Positions 1 to 8,227 of a DNA stretch of 64,000 bases are shown in pieces (positions within the stretch are counted from its first letter, which is position 1; each line of letters begins with the position of its first letter). Location of the stretch: positions 186,001-250,000 of the forward strand of contig NZ_QEXM01000037.1 in the NCBI RefSeq assembly GCF_004127445.1, in the 5' to 3' direction. Origin of the DNA: Streptomyces alfalfae. GTDB taxonomy: Bacteria; Actinomycetota; Actinomycetes; Streptomycetales; Streptomycetaceae. Both the position numbers and the translations under genes were made by a program. The notes below the pieces were generated by a model. That model was not told where the DNA came from, made no database searches, and worked only from the letters and a program-made list of their open reading frames with translations.

Positions 1-175
1 TGCGGCCCACCGGCCACTTGTCGCCCCGCCGCACGAGCCGCGTCACGCCCCACCCGTACAGGGCGAGTCCCACCAGGCCGCCGATGAGGAAGAAGGGGTC
101 GGCGGAGATCTCCAGGCCTCGCCCCAGCGTGAACGGCGGCAGATCCATGTTCATGCCGTGCCCGCTGTGATCCAT
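1..175 (-). CDS. CtaG-like cytochrome c oxidase assembly protein (3' end outside window)
   Basis: Only the first 58 codons are present; the gene runs off the left edge. The visible N-terminus begins with a His/Met-rich MDHSGHGMNM stretch, of the kind found in copper-handling proteins. A hydrophobic helix with the core FFLIGGLVGLALYGWG follows. This matches the start of actinobacterial caa3-type CtaG membrane proteins, which help insert copper into cytochrome oxidase. The ATG at 175 is supported by AGGAG about 9 nt upstream. A stem-loop at 232-261 separates it from pfkA, so it probably has its own promoter in 176-231. The family call rests on a short fragment; another polytopic membrane protein is possible. 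Confidence 0.55.
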   Translation of the reverse strand, partial: MDHSGHGMNMDLPPFTLGRGLEISADPFFLIGGLVGLALYGWGVTRLVRRGDKWPVGR

Positions 176-231
176 CCGGTGGCTCCTGATTCGTGCGGAT
201 TGTGCGACGTGTGTCGGCACCAGACTAGGAC

Positions 232-261
232 CGCCCCCGGCCGCTGACGCGACCGGGGGCG
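232..261 (-). terminator. Stem-loop terminator downstream of pfkA
   Basis: Perfect 9-bp arms CGCCCCCGG (232-240) and CCGGGGGCG (253-261) enclose a 12-nt loop, starting 23 nt beyond the pfkA stop codon. There is no U-tract, as is common for terminators in high-GC actinobacteria. Confidence 0.65.
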
Positions 262-283
262 AGTAGTACAACGAGCAACGGAC

Positions 284-1309
284 CTACAGCACGCACTCCG
301 CCTCGGCGTACCGCTCGTCGGGCACGGTCTTCAGCGTCTCCACGGCCTCCGCGAGCGACACCATGGTGATGTCGGTGCCCCGCAGCGCCGTCATCTTGCC
401 GAACTCGCCGCGGTGCGCCGCCTCCACCGCGTGCCACCCGAAGCGCGTCGCGAGGACCCGGTCGTACGCGGTCGGGGTGCCGCCGCGCTGGACGTGCCCG
501 AGGATGACCGGACGGGCCTCCTTGCCGAGGCGCTGCTCCAGTTCGAGGGAGAGCTGCCGGGCGATGCCGGCGAACCGCTCGTGGCCGTAGACGTCCTTGC
601 CGCCCACGTCGAACTCCATGGAGCCCTCGCGGGGCTTGGCGCCCTCGGCGGCCACGACGATCGCGAACTTCTTGCCCGCCGCGAACCGCGCGCCGACCTT
701 CTCGGTCAGCTCCTCGATGTCGAAGGGGCGCTCGGGCACGACGACGGCGTGCGCGCCCGCGGCCATGCCGGAGTGCAGCGCGATCCAGCCGGTGTGCCGC
801 CCCATGACCTCGACGATGAGGACGCGCTGGTGCGACTCGGCGGTGGTCTTCAGCCGGTCGAGCGCCTCGGTCGCCACGCCCACGGCGGTGTCGAAACCGA
901 AGGTCACGTCGGTGACCGCGATGTCGTTGTCGATCGTCTTGGGCACGCCGACGATGGGCAGGCCCGCGTCGGAGAGCAGCCGGGCCGCCTTCAGCGTGCC
1001 CTCGCCGCCGATCGGGATGATCGCGTCCAGGCCGAGGTCGGCGACGTGGCCCTTGGCCCGCTCCACGCCGTCACGCAGGTGCGCGGGCTGTACCCGTGAG
1101 GAGCCGAGGATCGTCCCGCCGCGGGCGAGGATGCCGCCCACCGCGTCGAGGTCGAGCTTGCGGTAGTCGCATTCCAGGAGGCCTTTCCAGCCGTCGTGGA
1201 AGCCGATGACCTCGTCCCCGTGGTCCGCCACCGCGCGGTGCACGACGGAGCGGATGACGGCGTTCAGGCCGGGGCAGTCGCCGCCGGAGGTCAGGACACC
1301 AATGCGCAT
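284..1309 (-). CDS. pfkA: ATP-dependent 6-phosphofructokinase
   Basis: This 341-residue enzyme phosphorylates fructose 6-phosphate to fructose 1,6-bisphosphate in glycolysis. The N-terminus MRIGVLTSGGDCPGLNA carries the nucleotide-binding GGD loop. GGEGT follows near residue 100, and PKTIDND holds the catalytic Asp. The Gly in GGEGT at the position equivalent to E. coli Gly104 points to ATP as donor; PPi-dependent enzymes carry Asp there. The Lys in PKTIDND, in place of Gly, is typical of the actinobacterial group that mixes ATP use with PPi-like features. The reading frame stays open 22 codons further upstream, but the ATG at 1309 fits the family N-terminus and has AAAGG upstream. A stem-loop with 7-bp arms (1342-1361) lies in its leader. 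Confidence 0.93.
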   Translation of the reverse strand: MRIGVLTSGGDCPGLNAVIRSVVHRAVADHGDEVIGFHDGWKGLLECDYRKLDLDAVGGILARGGTILGSSRVQPAHLRDGVERAKGHVADLGLDAIIPIGGEGTLKAARLLSDAGLPIVGVPKTIDNDIAVTDVTFGFDTAVGVATEALDRLKTTAESHQRVLIVEVMGRHTGWIALHSGMAAGAHAVVVPERPFDIEELTEKVGARFAAGKKFAIVVAAEGAKPREGSMEFDVGGKDVYGHERFAGIARQLSLELEQRLGKEARPVILGHVQRGGTPTAYDRVLATRFGWHAVEAAHRGEFGKMTALRGTDITMVSLAEAVETLKTVPDERYAEAECVL

Positions 1310-1467
1310 AGCCCGGAATACCTTTGCAACGTGGGCCGATGACCGGACCACGTCGTCCGGTTGAGTTCCCGCCACCCTATAGGCGGCGGGGGGCCGGGCC
1401 GCATCTGGCGTCCGAGGGCTGGACGCCCCCGCTCACATGTGCGGGCGGGGCGTCAGGCGGGCCCCCG

Positions 1468-1487
1468 GCCGGTGGTCTCGCACCGGC
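1468..1487 (-). terminator. Stem-loop after gatD
   Basis: GCCGGTG (1468-1474) and CACCGGC (1481-1487) form a 7-bp stem with a 6-nt loop immediately after the gatD stop codon. It separates the murT-gatD unit from pfkA. Confidence 0.5.
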
Positions 1488-2222
1488 TCAGGCGGGCTGC
1501 TGCGCGGAGGCGATGCGCTCGGCGCGCAGCGCCTCGTACCACCGGTCGTCCGTGGGCGGCAGCGCGTTCACATCGAGGGCCAGCTTGAGGAGCAGGTCCG
1601 CGATCAGCGGGTTGCGGGCGAGGACGGGACCGTGCATGTACGTGCCGAAGACCGTGCCGTTGTACGCGCCCTCGGTGCCGTCGCCCGTGCCGTTGCCCCG
1701 GCCGAGCGTCACGCGGGCGAAGGGGCGGGCCGCCGGGCCGACGTGGGTGATGCCCTGGTGGTTCTCGAAGCCCGTCAGCGAGGGCAGGCCGAGCTGCGGG
1801 TCGATGTCGGCGAGGACGTCACCGACACACCGCTCGCCCTCGCCGCGGGTGGAGACCACGTCGAGCAGGCCGAGGCCCGGCTCGCGCTGGCCGAGGTCGT
1901 TGATGAACTCGTTGCCGAGGATCTGGTACCCGGCGCAGACCGAGAAGACGATCGCGCCGTTGCCCACGGCCCGCTGGAGGCCGCCGTCGCGGCGCAGCCG
2001 CTCGGCCGCGAGGCGCTGCGGCCGGTCCTCGCCGCCGCCGATCAGGTAGATGTCACCGGAGGTGGGCACCGGCTGGTCGCTGCGCACGTCGTAGCGCTCG
2101 ACCTGGAGGCCGCGCTGGCGGGCGCGGCGCTCCACCACCAGGGCGTTGCCCTGGTCTCCGTACGTGCTCAGCAGGTCGGGGTAGACCCACACCAGCCGCA
2201 GGCTGTTGTCGCTCATGCTCAT
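1488..2222 (-). CDS. gatD: GatD, glutaminase subunit of lipid II amidotransferase
   Basis: GatD releases ammonia from glutamine and passes it to MurT, which amidates the D-Glu carboxylate of the lipid II stem peptide at the cytoplasmic membrane. The 244-residue protein has the class I (triad) glutaminase fold of CobB/CobQ-type enzymes. The nucleophile is Cys96 in FSVCAGYQILG, and a later TYMHGPVLARNP segment supplies the His. It follows murT on the same strand after a 35-nt gap, the usual operon order in actinobacteria and firmicutes. Two start codons lie 6 nt apart (2222 and 2216). AGGGA just upstream fits the first a little tightly and the second well, so the start is uncertain by two codons. 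Confidence 0.92.
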   Translation of the reverse strand: MSMSDNSLRLVWVYPDLLSTYGDQGNALVVERRARQRGLQVERYDVRSDQPVPTSGDIYLIGGGEDRPQRLAAERLRRDGGLQRAVGNGAIVFSVCAGYQILGNEFINDLGQREPGLGLLDVVSTRGEGERCVGDVLADIDPQLGLPSLTGFENHQGITHVGPAARPFARVTLGRGNGTGDGTEGAYNGTVFGTYMHGPVLARNPLIADLLLKLALDVNALPPTDDRWYEALRAERIASAQQPA

Positions 2223-2257
2223 TCGTCCCTACGATTTTCTCAGGGGGCCGGTGGGGA

Positions 2258-3496
2258 TCAGTTGCCGACGCGGCGGCGCAGGTCCTGGAACGCGGTGTAG
2301 TTCGCGATCGTCTCGATGCGTCCGGGCGGGGCGAGCTGCACCGCCTCGTCGACGGTCTCGCAGACCCGGAAGTCCAGGCCCGCGACCTCCAGGCGCACCG
2401 CGAGGTCCAGCTTGCGGTCGCCGAGGACGAAGATCGGGTGACCGGCGAGACGGGTGTAGTCGACGTCCCAGAGCCAGGAGGTGTCCGTGCCGTCCGCGCC
2501 GCGGGCGTTCACCGACAGGATCACCGGGGTCGGCGGCGGGTCGATCAGCGAGAACGTCTCCAGCCAGCCAGCGGGGTTCTTCGCGAGCAGCAGCCGCAGG
2601 TCACGGCCCTGGAACTGCACGACGTCATAGCGGCCCGCGACGGCCTGCACCTGGTACATCCGCTCCAGGGCGACCTGCGGCGGCACCCCGAAGACGGCGG
2701 CGACGGCGGCCGACGAGGTGGCGTTGGCCTTGTTGGCGCGGCCGGGGAGCTGCAGGTGGATCGGCCACGCCGAGCCGTGCGGGTCGAGGACGTGGTCACC
2801 GGAGAGCACCCAGCTCGGGGCGGGGCGGCGGAAGCCGCACTCACCGCAGAACCAGTCGTCACCGGGGCGCTGCATGACGCCGCCGCAGGACGGGCAGGAC
2901 CAGGCGTCGTCCTTCCACTCCTGGCCCGCGGCCACCCACACCACGTTCGGCGAGGAGGAGGCCGCCCAGACGACCAGGGGGTCGTCGGCGTTGGCGACGA
3001 CCACGGCCTTGGAGCCGGACAGGCCCTCGCGCCACTTCTCGGCGAGCATGCGGGTCTCCGCGGCGCGGTCGAGCTGGTCGCGCGAGAGGTTCAGGAGCGC
3101 GATGGCCTTCGGGTCCACGTCACGGGCGACGCCCGCGAGGTACTTCTCGTCGACCTCGATCACGCCGTACTTGGCGTCGGAGCCGCCGGCGAGCGCCGAG
3201 GTGATTCCCGCGGGCATGTTCGCACCCAGGGCGTTGGACACGACCGGGCCGCTGGCCCGCAGTGCCTCCGCGATCAGGCGTGTGGTGGTCGTCTTGCCGT
3301 TGGTGGCCGACACGAGGACCACGTCCAGGTGTGTGGCGAGCCGACCGAGCAGCTCGGGGTCGAGCCGGAGCGCGACCTTTCCGCCGATCACCGATCCGCT
3401 GCCGCGGCCGGCCGCGCGCGACACCGCCGCGGCCGCCTTGCCCGCCGTCACGGCCAGCTTGGCCCGCGGCGACAGCGGGTCCGTGTTGCCTGACAT
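2258..3496 (-). CDS. murT: MurT, lipid II isoglutaminyl synthase ligase subunit
   Basis: MurT is the Mur-ligase-like subunit that activates the lipid II D-Glu with ATP and adds ammonia supplied by GatD, giving D-isoglutamine in peptidoglycan. The ATP loop SATNGKTTTT lies at residues 63-72, followed by a Mur central domain. A four-cysteine zinc ribbon, CPSC(201-204)-x12-CGEC(217-220), is inserted in that domain; such a ribbon is characteristic of MurT and absent from MurC-F. The C-terminal DUF1727 region contains the Asp-bearing stretch after SVNARGADGTD. The length of 412 residues is normal. It is the first gene of the murT-gatD unit and is divergent from the deformylase gene. Confidence 0.93.
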   Translation of the reverse strand: MSGNTDPLSPRAKLAVTAGKAAAAVSRAAGRGSGSVIGGKVALRLDPELLGRLATHLDVVLVSATNGKTTTTRLIAEALRASGPVVSNALGANMPAGITSALAGGSDAKYGVIEVDEKYLAGVARDVDPKAIALLNLSRDQLDRAAETRMLAEKWREGLSGSKAVVVANADDPLVVWAASSSPNVVWVAAGQEWKDDAWSCPSCGGVMQRPGDDWFCGECGFRRPAPSWVLSGDHVLDPHGSAWPIHLQLPGRANKANATSSAAVAAVFGVPPQVALERMYQVQAVAGRYDVVQFQGRDLRLLLAKNPAGWLETFSLIDPPPTPVILSVNARGADGTDTSWLWDVDYTRLAGHPIFVLGDRKLDLAVRLEVAGLDFRVCETVDEAVQLAPPGRIETIANYTAFQDLRRRVGN

Positions 3497-3637
3497 CTGT
3501 CGAGATCCTCCTTGCGTACGGCGCCGCGCCTGCCCCCGGCATCGTTTCTCTGCTCAGCCTATCGAGATCCGCCGACAAGCCCGAACAGCGGCACCACCTC
3601 GGCGCCGCTCCTCTCCATGGACCGTACTCTTGCCGCC

Positions 3638-4180
3638 ATGCGACACGGCTCGATCCCGGGCGCCTCGGGGCGCGTACGACCTCTGACCCTGCTCGGTGAC
3701 CCCGTGCTCCACACGGCCTGCGAGGAGGTCACCGACTTCGGGCCCGGACTGGCGCGTCTGGTCGAGGACATGTTCGCGACGATGTACGCGGCCCAGGGGG
3801 TGGGCCTGGCGGCGAACCAGATCGGCGTCGGCAAGCGGGTGTTCGTGTACGACTGCCCGGACGACGATGACGTCCGTCACCTCGGGCACGTGATCAACGC
3901 CCGCCTCGTCGAGGCCGACGGCGAGACGGTGCGCGGCCCCGAGGGCTGCCTCTCGCTGCCGGGCCTGGAGGCGGGCACGCCGCGCTTCGACCACGCCGTG
4001 GTCGAGGGGGTCGACGTGCGCGGCGAGCCGGTGAGGGTGCACGGGACCGGCTGGTTCGCGCGCTGCCTCCAGCACGAGTGCGACCACCTGGAGGGCTCGG
4101 TCTACACCGACCGCGTCACCGGCTGGCGCCGCCGCCGCGTGCTGCGGGCCGCCGCGCGGGCGTCCTGGAACACCGTCTGA
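3638..4180 (+). CDS. def: Peptide deformylase
   Basis: This metalloenzyme removes the formyl group from the N-terminal Met of nascent proteins. All three family motifs are visible in 180 residues: GVGLAANQ (54-61), EGCLSLP with metal ligand Cys104, and QHECDHLEG with His146 and His150 as ligands and Glu147 as catalytic acid. There is no Shine-Dalgarno sequence. Instead TACTCT at 3625-3630 ends 7 nt before the ATG at 3638, so a leaderless mRNA is likely; an ATG 21 nt upstream would overlap the -10 region. The gene faces away from murT and converges on the TetR gene. Streptomycetes usually carry several deformylase paralogues, so it need not be the housekeeping copy. Confidence 0.9.
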   Translation: MRHGSIPGASGRVRPLTLLGDPVLHTACEEVTDFGPGLARLVEDMFATMYAAQGVGLAANQIGVGKRVFVYDCPDDDDVRHLGHVINARLVEADGETVRGPEGCLSLPGLEAGTPRFDHAVVEGVDVRGEPVRVHGTGWFARCLQHECDHLEGSVYTDRVTGWRRRRVLRAAARASWNTV

Positions 4181-4191
4181 CGCACGCCCGC

Positions 4192-4836
4192 TCAGAACCC
4201 GGGGCCACCCACGCGGTTGCCCGCCGCGGCCAGCCGGCCCCAGAGCAGATCGGCCAGGCTGCGCACCAACTCCGCGCGCGGGCAGGGGCGTTCGCCCAGC
4301 CACCAGTCGCCCGCGGCGTGCATCATGCCGACGATGCCGTGCCCCCAGACGCGGGCGAGCTGCGCGCCCTCCGGGCCGAGGTCGACGCGCTCCTCGATGA
4401 CCTCGGCCAGCTCCTCGCCGAGGCGGCGCAGCAGGGGCGTGGAGTGCACGCCGACGTCGAAGCCCTGGTCGCCGGGGGAGGGGGCCTCCGCGGGGTGCAT
4501 CAGGAAGCGGTAGACCTGGGGGCGTGCCTCGATGGCCGCGAGGTAGGTGTCGAGGGTCGCCTCGACGCGCTCCCTGCGCTCGGCGGGGGCGTCGAGCGCG
4601 GCGCGCAGGGCTTCGAGCAGCGCGTCCGTGTGCCGCTTGGCGAGCGCGGCGTAGAGCCCGCCCTTGTCGCCGAAGTGGCGGTAGAGGATCGGCTTGGTGA
4701 TGCCGGCCTCCGCCGCGATGGCGTTCATCGACGCGCCCGGCCCGTCGCGCAGCACCACCCGGTCCGCGGCTTCGAGCAGCTCGCGCCGACGGCGCTCGGC
4801 GGACCGCTGCTGATCGGTCCGCTGAGTGGTCTCCAT
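4192..4836 (-). CDS. TetR-family repressor, probable regulator of the acyl-CoA dehydrogenase
   Basis: The 214-residue protein has an N-terminal TetR helix-turn-helix (about residues 18-64, with AIAAEAGITKPILYRHF as the recognition region) and a divergent C-terminal ligand domain. The reading frame extends 38 codons upstream of 4836, but that ATG has GGGGAG directly before it and fits TetR lengths. It is transcribed divergently from an acyl-CoA dehydrogenase. Two similar palindromes in the shared intergenic region (4932-4946 and 4955-4969) are probable binding sites. By analogy with actinobacterial fatty-acid regulators, an acyl-CoA ligand is likely, though this is inferred from the neighbour. 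Confidence 0.87.
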   Translation of the reverse strand: METTQRTDQQRSAERRRRELLEAADRVVLRDGPGASMNAIAAEAGITKPILYRHFGDKGGLYAALAKRHTDALLEALRAALDAPAERRERVEATLDTYLAAIEARPQVYRFLMHPAEAPSPGDQGFDVGVHSTPLLRRLGEELAEVIEERVDLGPEGAQLARVWGHGIVGMMHAAGDWWLGERPCPRAELVRSLADLLWGRLAAAGNRVGGPGF

Positions 4837-4921
4837 GGTTTCTCCCCGCCCGTGCTGATGAGGTGACGCACGCGCAACGTAACACTCTGAGCGCCCTCCG
4901 CATCGAACGGGCTGCCGGGAG

Positions 4922-4969
4922 TTGACATCGGCTACTGGCCGGTAACACACTGCGGTTACCGCAAGTAAC
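4922..4969 (+). promoter_or_regulatory. Paired TetR operators with TTGACA box
   Basis: Box 1 is CTACTGGCCGGTAAC (4932-4946) and box 2 is GTTACCGCAAGTAAC (4955-4969). Both are imperfect palindromes with GTTAC/GTAAC-type arms, and their centres are 23 bp apart, about two helical turns. A TTGACA hexamer (4922-4927) lies just outside box 1. The pair sits between a TetR gene and its divergent target, so dual repression is the simplest reading. Confidence 0.6.
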
Positions 4970-5000
4970 GTGGCAGTTGATCGCAGGTCCTGGAGGGGTC

Positions 5001-6227
5001 ATGGCCGAGTTCACCATGGAGCTCAACGACGAACAGAAGGAGGTCCGGGACTGGCTCCACGGATTCGCCGCCGAGGTGATCCGCCCCGCGGCCGCCGAAT
5101 GGGACGAGCGCGAGGAGACTCCCTGGCCCATCATCCAGGAAGCGGCGAAGCTCGGGATCTATTCGCTGGATTTCTATGCCCAGCAGTTCTTCGACCCCAC
5201 GGGTCTCGGCATCCCCATGGCCACCGAGGAGATCTTCTGGGGTGACGCCGGCATCGGCCTGTCCATCATGGGCACCGGCCTCGCCGCCGTCGGCGTGCTC
5301 GCCAACGGCACCGAGGAGCAGGTCGGCACCTGGATACCGCAGATGTACGGCGACGCGAACGACGTCAAGGTCGCCGCCTTCTGCTCCTCCGAGCCCGACG
5401 CCGGGTCCGACGTCGCCGCCATGCGCACCCGCGCCGTCTACGACGAGGCCAAGGACGAGTGGGTTCTCAACGGCACCAAGACCTGGGCGACCAACGGCGG
5501 CATAGCCAACGTCCACGTCGTCGTCGCGGTCGTCGACCCCGACCTCGGCTCGAAGGGCCACGCCTCCTTCATCGTCCCGCCCGCCACCCCCGGCCTCTCC
5601 CAGGGCCAGAAGTTCAAGAAGCACGGCATCCGCGCCTCGCACACCGCCGAGGTCGTCCTGGAGGACGTGCGGATTCCCGGCCACTGCCTGCTCGGCGGCA
5701 AGGACAAGCTGGACGAGCGCCTGGCACGCGCGCGTGAGCGCGCCAGGAGCGGCGGCGAGCGCGTCAAGAACGCCGCGATGGCCACCTTCGAGGCGTCCCG
5801 CCCCGCGGTCGGCGCCATGGCGGTCGGCACGGCGCGCGCCGCGTACGAGGAGGCCCTGGAGTACGCCAGGACCCGCACCCAGTTCGGCCGCCCGATCATC
5901 GACAACCAGGGAGTCGCCTTCCAGCTCGCCGACATGCGCACGCAGATCGACGCGGCCCGCCTCCTGGTGTGGCGCGCCTCGTGGATGGCGAGCACCGGCA
6001 AGAAGTTCGAGTCGGCCGAGGGCTCCATGTCCAAGCTGTACGCGAGCGAGGTCGCCAAGAAGGTCACCGCGCAGGCCGTGCAGATCCTCGGCGGCAACGG
6101 CTTCACGCGCGAGTACCCGGTGGAGCGCATGCACCGCGACGCGGCGATCTACACCATCTTCGAGGGAACGAGCGAGATCCAGCGCCTCGTCATCGCCCGG
6201 ACGCTGTCAGGCATGCCGATCCGCTAG
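5001..6227 (+). CDS. Acyl-CoA dehydrogenase
   Basis: This FAD enzyme introduces the alpha-beta double bond into acyl-CoA in beta-oxidation or branched-chain catabolism. The 408-residue protein has the family layout: an N-terminal helical domain, a middle beta domain with CSSEPDAGSDVAAMRTRA, and a C-terminal helical domain. The C-terminal domain includes RTQFGRPIIDNQ, the ILGGNGFTREYPVERMHRDA signature and YTIFEGTSEIQ. The Glu of FEGTSEIQ is the usual catalytic base. Start ATG 5001 has GGAGG upstream. A charged insertion (about residues 232-255, ERARSGGERVK) lies between the beta domain and the helical bundle. The stop codon overlaps that of the convergent GNAT gene in the tetramer CTAG. Confidence 0.92.
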   Translation: MAEFTMELNDEQKEVRDWLHGFAAEVIRPAAAEWDEREETPWPIIQEAAKLGIYSLDFYAQQFFDPTGLGIPMATEEIFWGDAGIGLSIMGTGLAAVGVLANGTEEQVGTWIPQMYGDANDVKVAAFCSSEPDAGSDVAAMRTRAVYDEAKDEWVLNGTKTWATNGGIANVHVVVAVVDPDLGSKGHASFIVPPATPGLSQGQKFKKHGIRASHTAEVVLEDVRIPGHCLLGGKDKLDERLARARERARSGGERVKNAAMATFEASRPAVGAMAVGTARAAYEEALEYARTRTQFGRPIIDNQGVAFQLADMRTQIDAARLLVWRASWMASTGKKFESAEGSMSKLYASEVAKKVTAQAVQILGGNGFTREYPVERMHRDAAIYTIFEGTSEIQRLVIARTLSGMPIR

Positions 6228-7012
6228 GGCGTGTGGACGTACGGGGTGGTCGTGCACAGGGTGGTGAAGCCCAGGCGGTCCAGGATCGGGCGGCTGTCCT
6301 CGGAGGCGTCGACCTGGAGGTAGCGGTAGCCGCGCTCGACGGCGATACGGGCGCGGTGGGCCACCGTCGCCCGGTAGATGCCCTTCCCGCGCCACTCGGG
6401 AGCGGTGCCGCCGCCCCAGAGGCCCGCGAAGTCGGCGCCGGGGCGGAACTCGGCGCGGGCGCCGCAGACCGGCCGGTCACCGGCCATGGCGACCACCGCG
6501 ACGATGTCGTCCGGGGTCTCGGCGAGCTGGGCGAGGACCCGCTTGCCGAGCTGCTCGCTCAGGGCCGCGTCGGCGGCGCCGAACGCCGCGAGGTGCGCCT
6601 GTGACATGAGCCGGGCGCCCGCCTCGTCCGTCACGTCCACCAGCCGCACGCCGTCGGGCAGCTGGGGCCCGTCGGGCAGGCGGTCCGCCTCGGCGACCAT
6701 CACCGTCTCCGTGGGTTCGGCCACGAAGCCGGCCGCCAGGAGGCGCTGGGCGAGGTCGTCCGGGCGGTCGTAGGAGTGCAGCTTCCACTCGAACTCGCGG
6801 CCCACCGCCGTGAAGTGGCGCACCTGCTCCGCGATCACGGCGTCGGCCGTCGTCGCGTCCACGTCCGACCACAGGACGCCGTTCCAGTCCTGCTCCGAGC
6901 CGGTCTGCCGGACGACACCGCCGCCCCGCTCGATCCTCGCGCCCGGGCTCTCGCTCCGCGCCTCGCGTCTGATCTGCCGGTCGTAGGCGGCGAGCACCGC
7001 TGCTTGATCCAT
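6224..7012 (-). CDS. GNAT-family N-acetyltransferase
   Basis: The protein of about 262 residues has an N-terminal half without a clear signature and a C-terminal GNAT domain. The acetyl-CoA loop is recognisable in APEWRGKGIYRATVAHRARIA (the Q/RxxGxG/A motif), followed by YLQVDASEDSRPILDRLGF, the usual strand-helix ending. The substrate cannot be predicted. The chosen start is ATG 7012; a TTG 36 nt upstream would also be in frame, and neither has a convincing Shine-Dalgarno sequence. It lies downstream of the type III PKS gene on the same strand with a 64-nt gap, so co-transcription is possible. Confidence 0.75.
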   Translation of the reverse strand: MDQAAVLAAYDRQIRREARSESPGARIERGGGVVRQTGSEQDWNGVLWSDVDATTADAVIAEQVRHFTAVGREFEWKLHSYDRPDDLAQRLLAAGFVAEPTETVMVAEADRLPDGPQLPDGVRLVDVTDEAGARLMSQAHLAAFGAADAALSEQLGKRVLAQLAETPDDIVAVVAMAGDRPVCGARAEFRPGADFAGLWGGGTAPEWRGKGIYRATVAHRARIAVERGYRYLQVDASEDSRPILDRLGFTTLCTTTPYVHTP

Positions 7013-7076
7013 GGGGGGCACTTCAGCAGGGGAGCCGTCGTGCGGCAAACGGTTTTCGGCCGCCGTGGCGGCGGGC

Positions 7077-8117
7077 TCAGGCGTGCCAGTGGCAGCGGAG
7101 CGCGGCGGTGGAGAAGCCGGGGCCGAAGGCCACGACGACGCCGCGCGCGCGGTCGGCCGGGGGCGCCGCGTGCGTGCGCTCGATGACGCGGAGGATGCTG
7201 ACCCCGCCGAGGTTGCCCTCGTCGCACAGGGTGTCCGTGGAGTGCCGCGCCGCGTGGTCGTCGAGGCCGAGCGCGGCGGCGGTGTCGGCGATGATGCGCA
7301 GGCTGCCCGGGTGGATGGCGGCGAAGTCCACCTGCTCCGTGCCGACCCACTCGGTGAGCGCGGGCAGCGCGTCGTCGGCCGCCGTCAGGGCCTTCTTGGT
7401 GGAGTCGAAGTGGAACCCGTCGGGGGAGATCCGGCCCCGCTGCCGGTCGACGCTGTCCGGCAGCACGTACTCGAAGGAGTCCTCGATCGCGATCCCCGGG
7501 CCGAGCGGGGTGTCGCTGACGACCGCGGCGGCGGCGGAGTCCCCGAAGAGAGCCTTGTAGATCATCGACTCGATGCCCGTGTCGGAGTGGTGGTAGACGC
7601 TGGAGATGACCTCGGCGGCGACCACGAGGACCTTGCTGCCGGGCCGGGCGGCGACCATGTCGGCGGCCCGCATCAGGCAGTGGGTGCCGCCGGGGCAGGC
7701 CAGCGTGGTCAGCGCGACGCGGCGGACCGTGGGGCGCAGACCGAGCCGGGCGATGAGGTGGACGTCGAGGTTGGGGACGGACCAGCCCGTGCTGTGCGTG
7801 GTGACGATCGCGTCGATGTCGCGCGCCGCGAGACCGGCGGTCCGCAGGGCTGCCGCGGCGGCGCGTTCGGACATGTCGAGGGCGTCGGCGAAGGCGGCGC
7901 GGGCTCGTTCGCCGATGTCGGCCGCGCCCGACACGGTGGGGGCGTTGAGGGGGCGGGTGAAGTTCCTGGTGCGCACACCGCAGTTCTCGACGACGCGGAG
8001 GATCGCCCGGAGCCGGGGGTGGCCCGCGTGGTGAGCGCGGATGTCGTCGGCTATCTCCGCCGTGGTGACCTTGTGATCGCCGACGACGGTCTGCGGTCTT
8101 GAGACGTGAGCGGGCAC
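7077..8117 (-). CDS. Type III polyketide synthase (chalcone/stilbene synthase fold)
   Basis: Type III PKSs are homodimeric condensing enzymes that extend acyl-CoA starters with malonyl-CoA without a carrier protein. At 346 residues the length is right. The catalytic triad is visible as Cys141 in TTLACPGGTH, His269 in AAIHPGSLR and Asn302 in CDEGNLGGVS, and the GFGPG-type loop appears as VAFGPGFS. The residues around Cys141 (ACPGGTH) differ from the GCAAGG context of RppA and germicidin synthase, so the product is not predictable. Start GTG 8117 is chosen because GGGAG lies 8 nt upstream; a TTG 45 nt upstream is less likely. It follows an MmyB-type regulator on the same strand, and no tailoring oxygenase is adjacent. 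Confidence 0.85.
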   Translation of the reverse strand: MPAHVSRPQTVVGDHKVTTAEIADDIRAHHAGHPRLRAILRVVENCGVRTRNFTRPLNAPTVSGAADIGERARAAFADALDMSERAAAAALRTAGLAARDIDAIVTTHSTGWSVPNLDVHLIARLGLRPTVRRVALTTLACPGGTHCLMRAADMVAARPGSKVLVVAAEVISSVYHHSDTGIESMIYKALFGDSAAAAVVSDTPLGPGIAIEDSFEYVLPDSVDRQRGRISPDGFHFDSTKKALTAADDALPALTEWVGTEQVDFAAIHPGSLRIIADTAAALGLDDHAARHSTDTLCDEGNLGGVSILRVIERTHAAPPADRARGVVVAFGPGFSTAALRCHWHA

Positions 8118-8227
8118 GGTGCGACTCCCATGGGGCCGTGAAGACGTTCGGGTGCGGCACAACGTACTTCACCGTCACGAACGCGTCTTCCCACGTGAGC
8201 GCGGACGCAGGGGGAGGCGGGAGGGGC

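Noticed and set aside
284..1309. PPi-dependent phosphofructokinase, suggested by the PKTIDND motif
   Set aside because: The donor-determining position is Gly in GGEGT, as in ATP-dependent actinobacterial enzymes; PPi enzymes carry Asp there.
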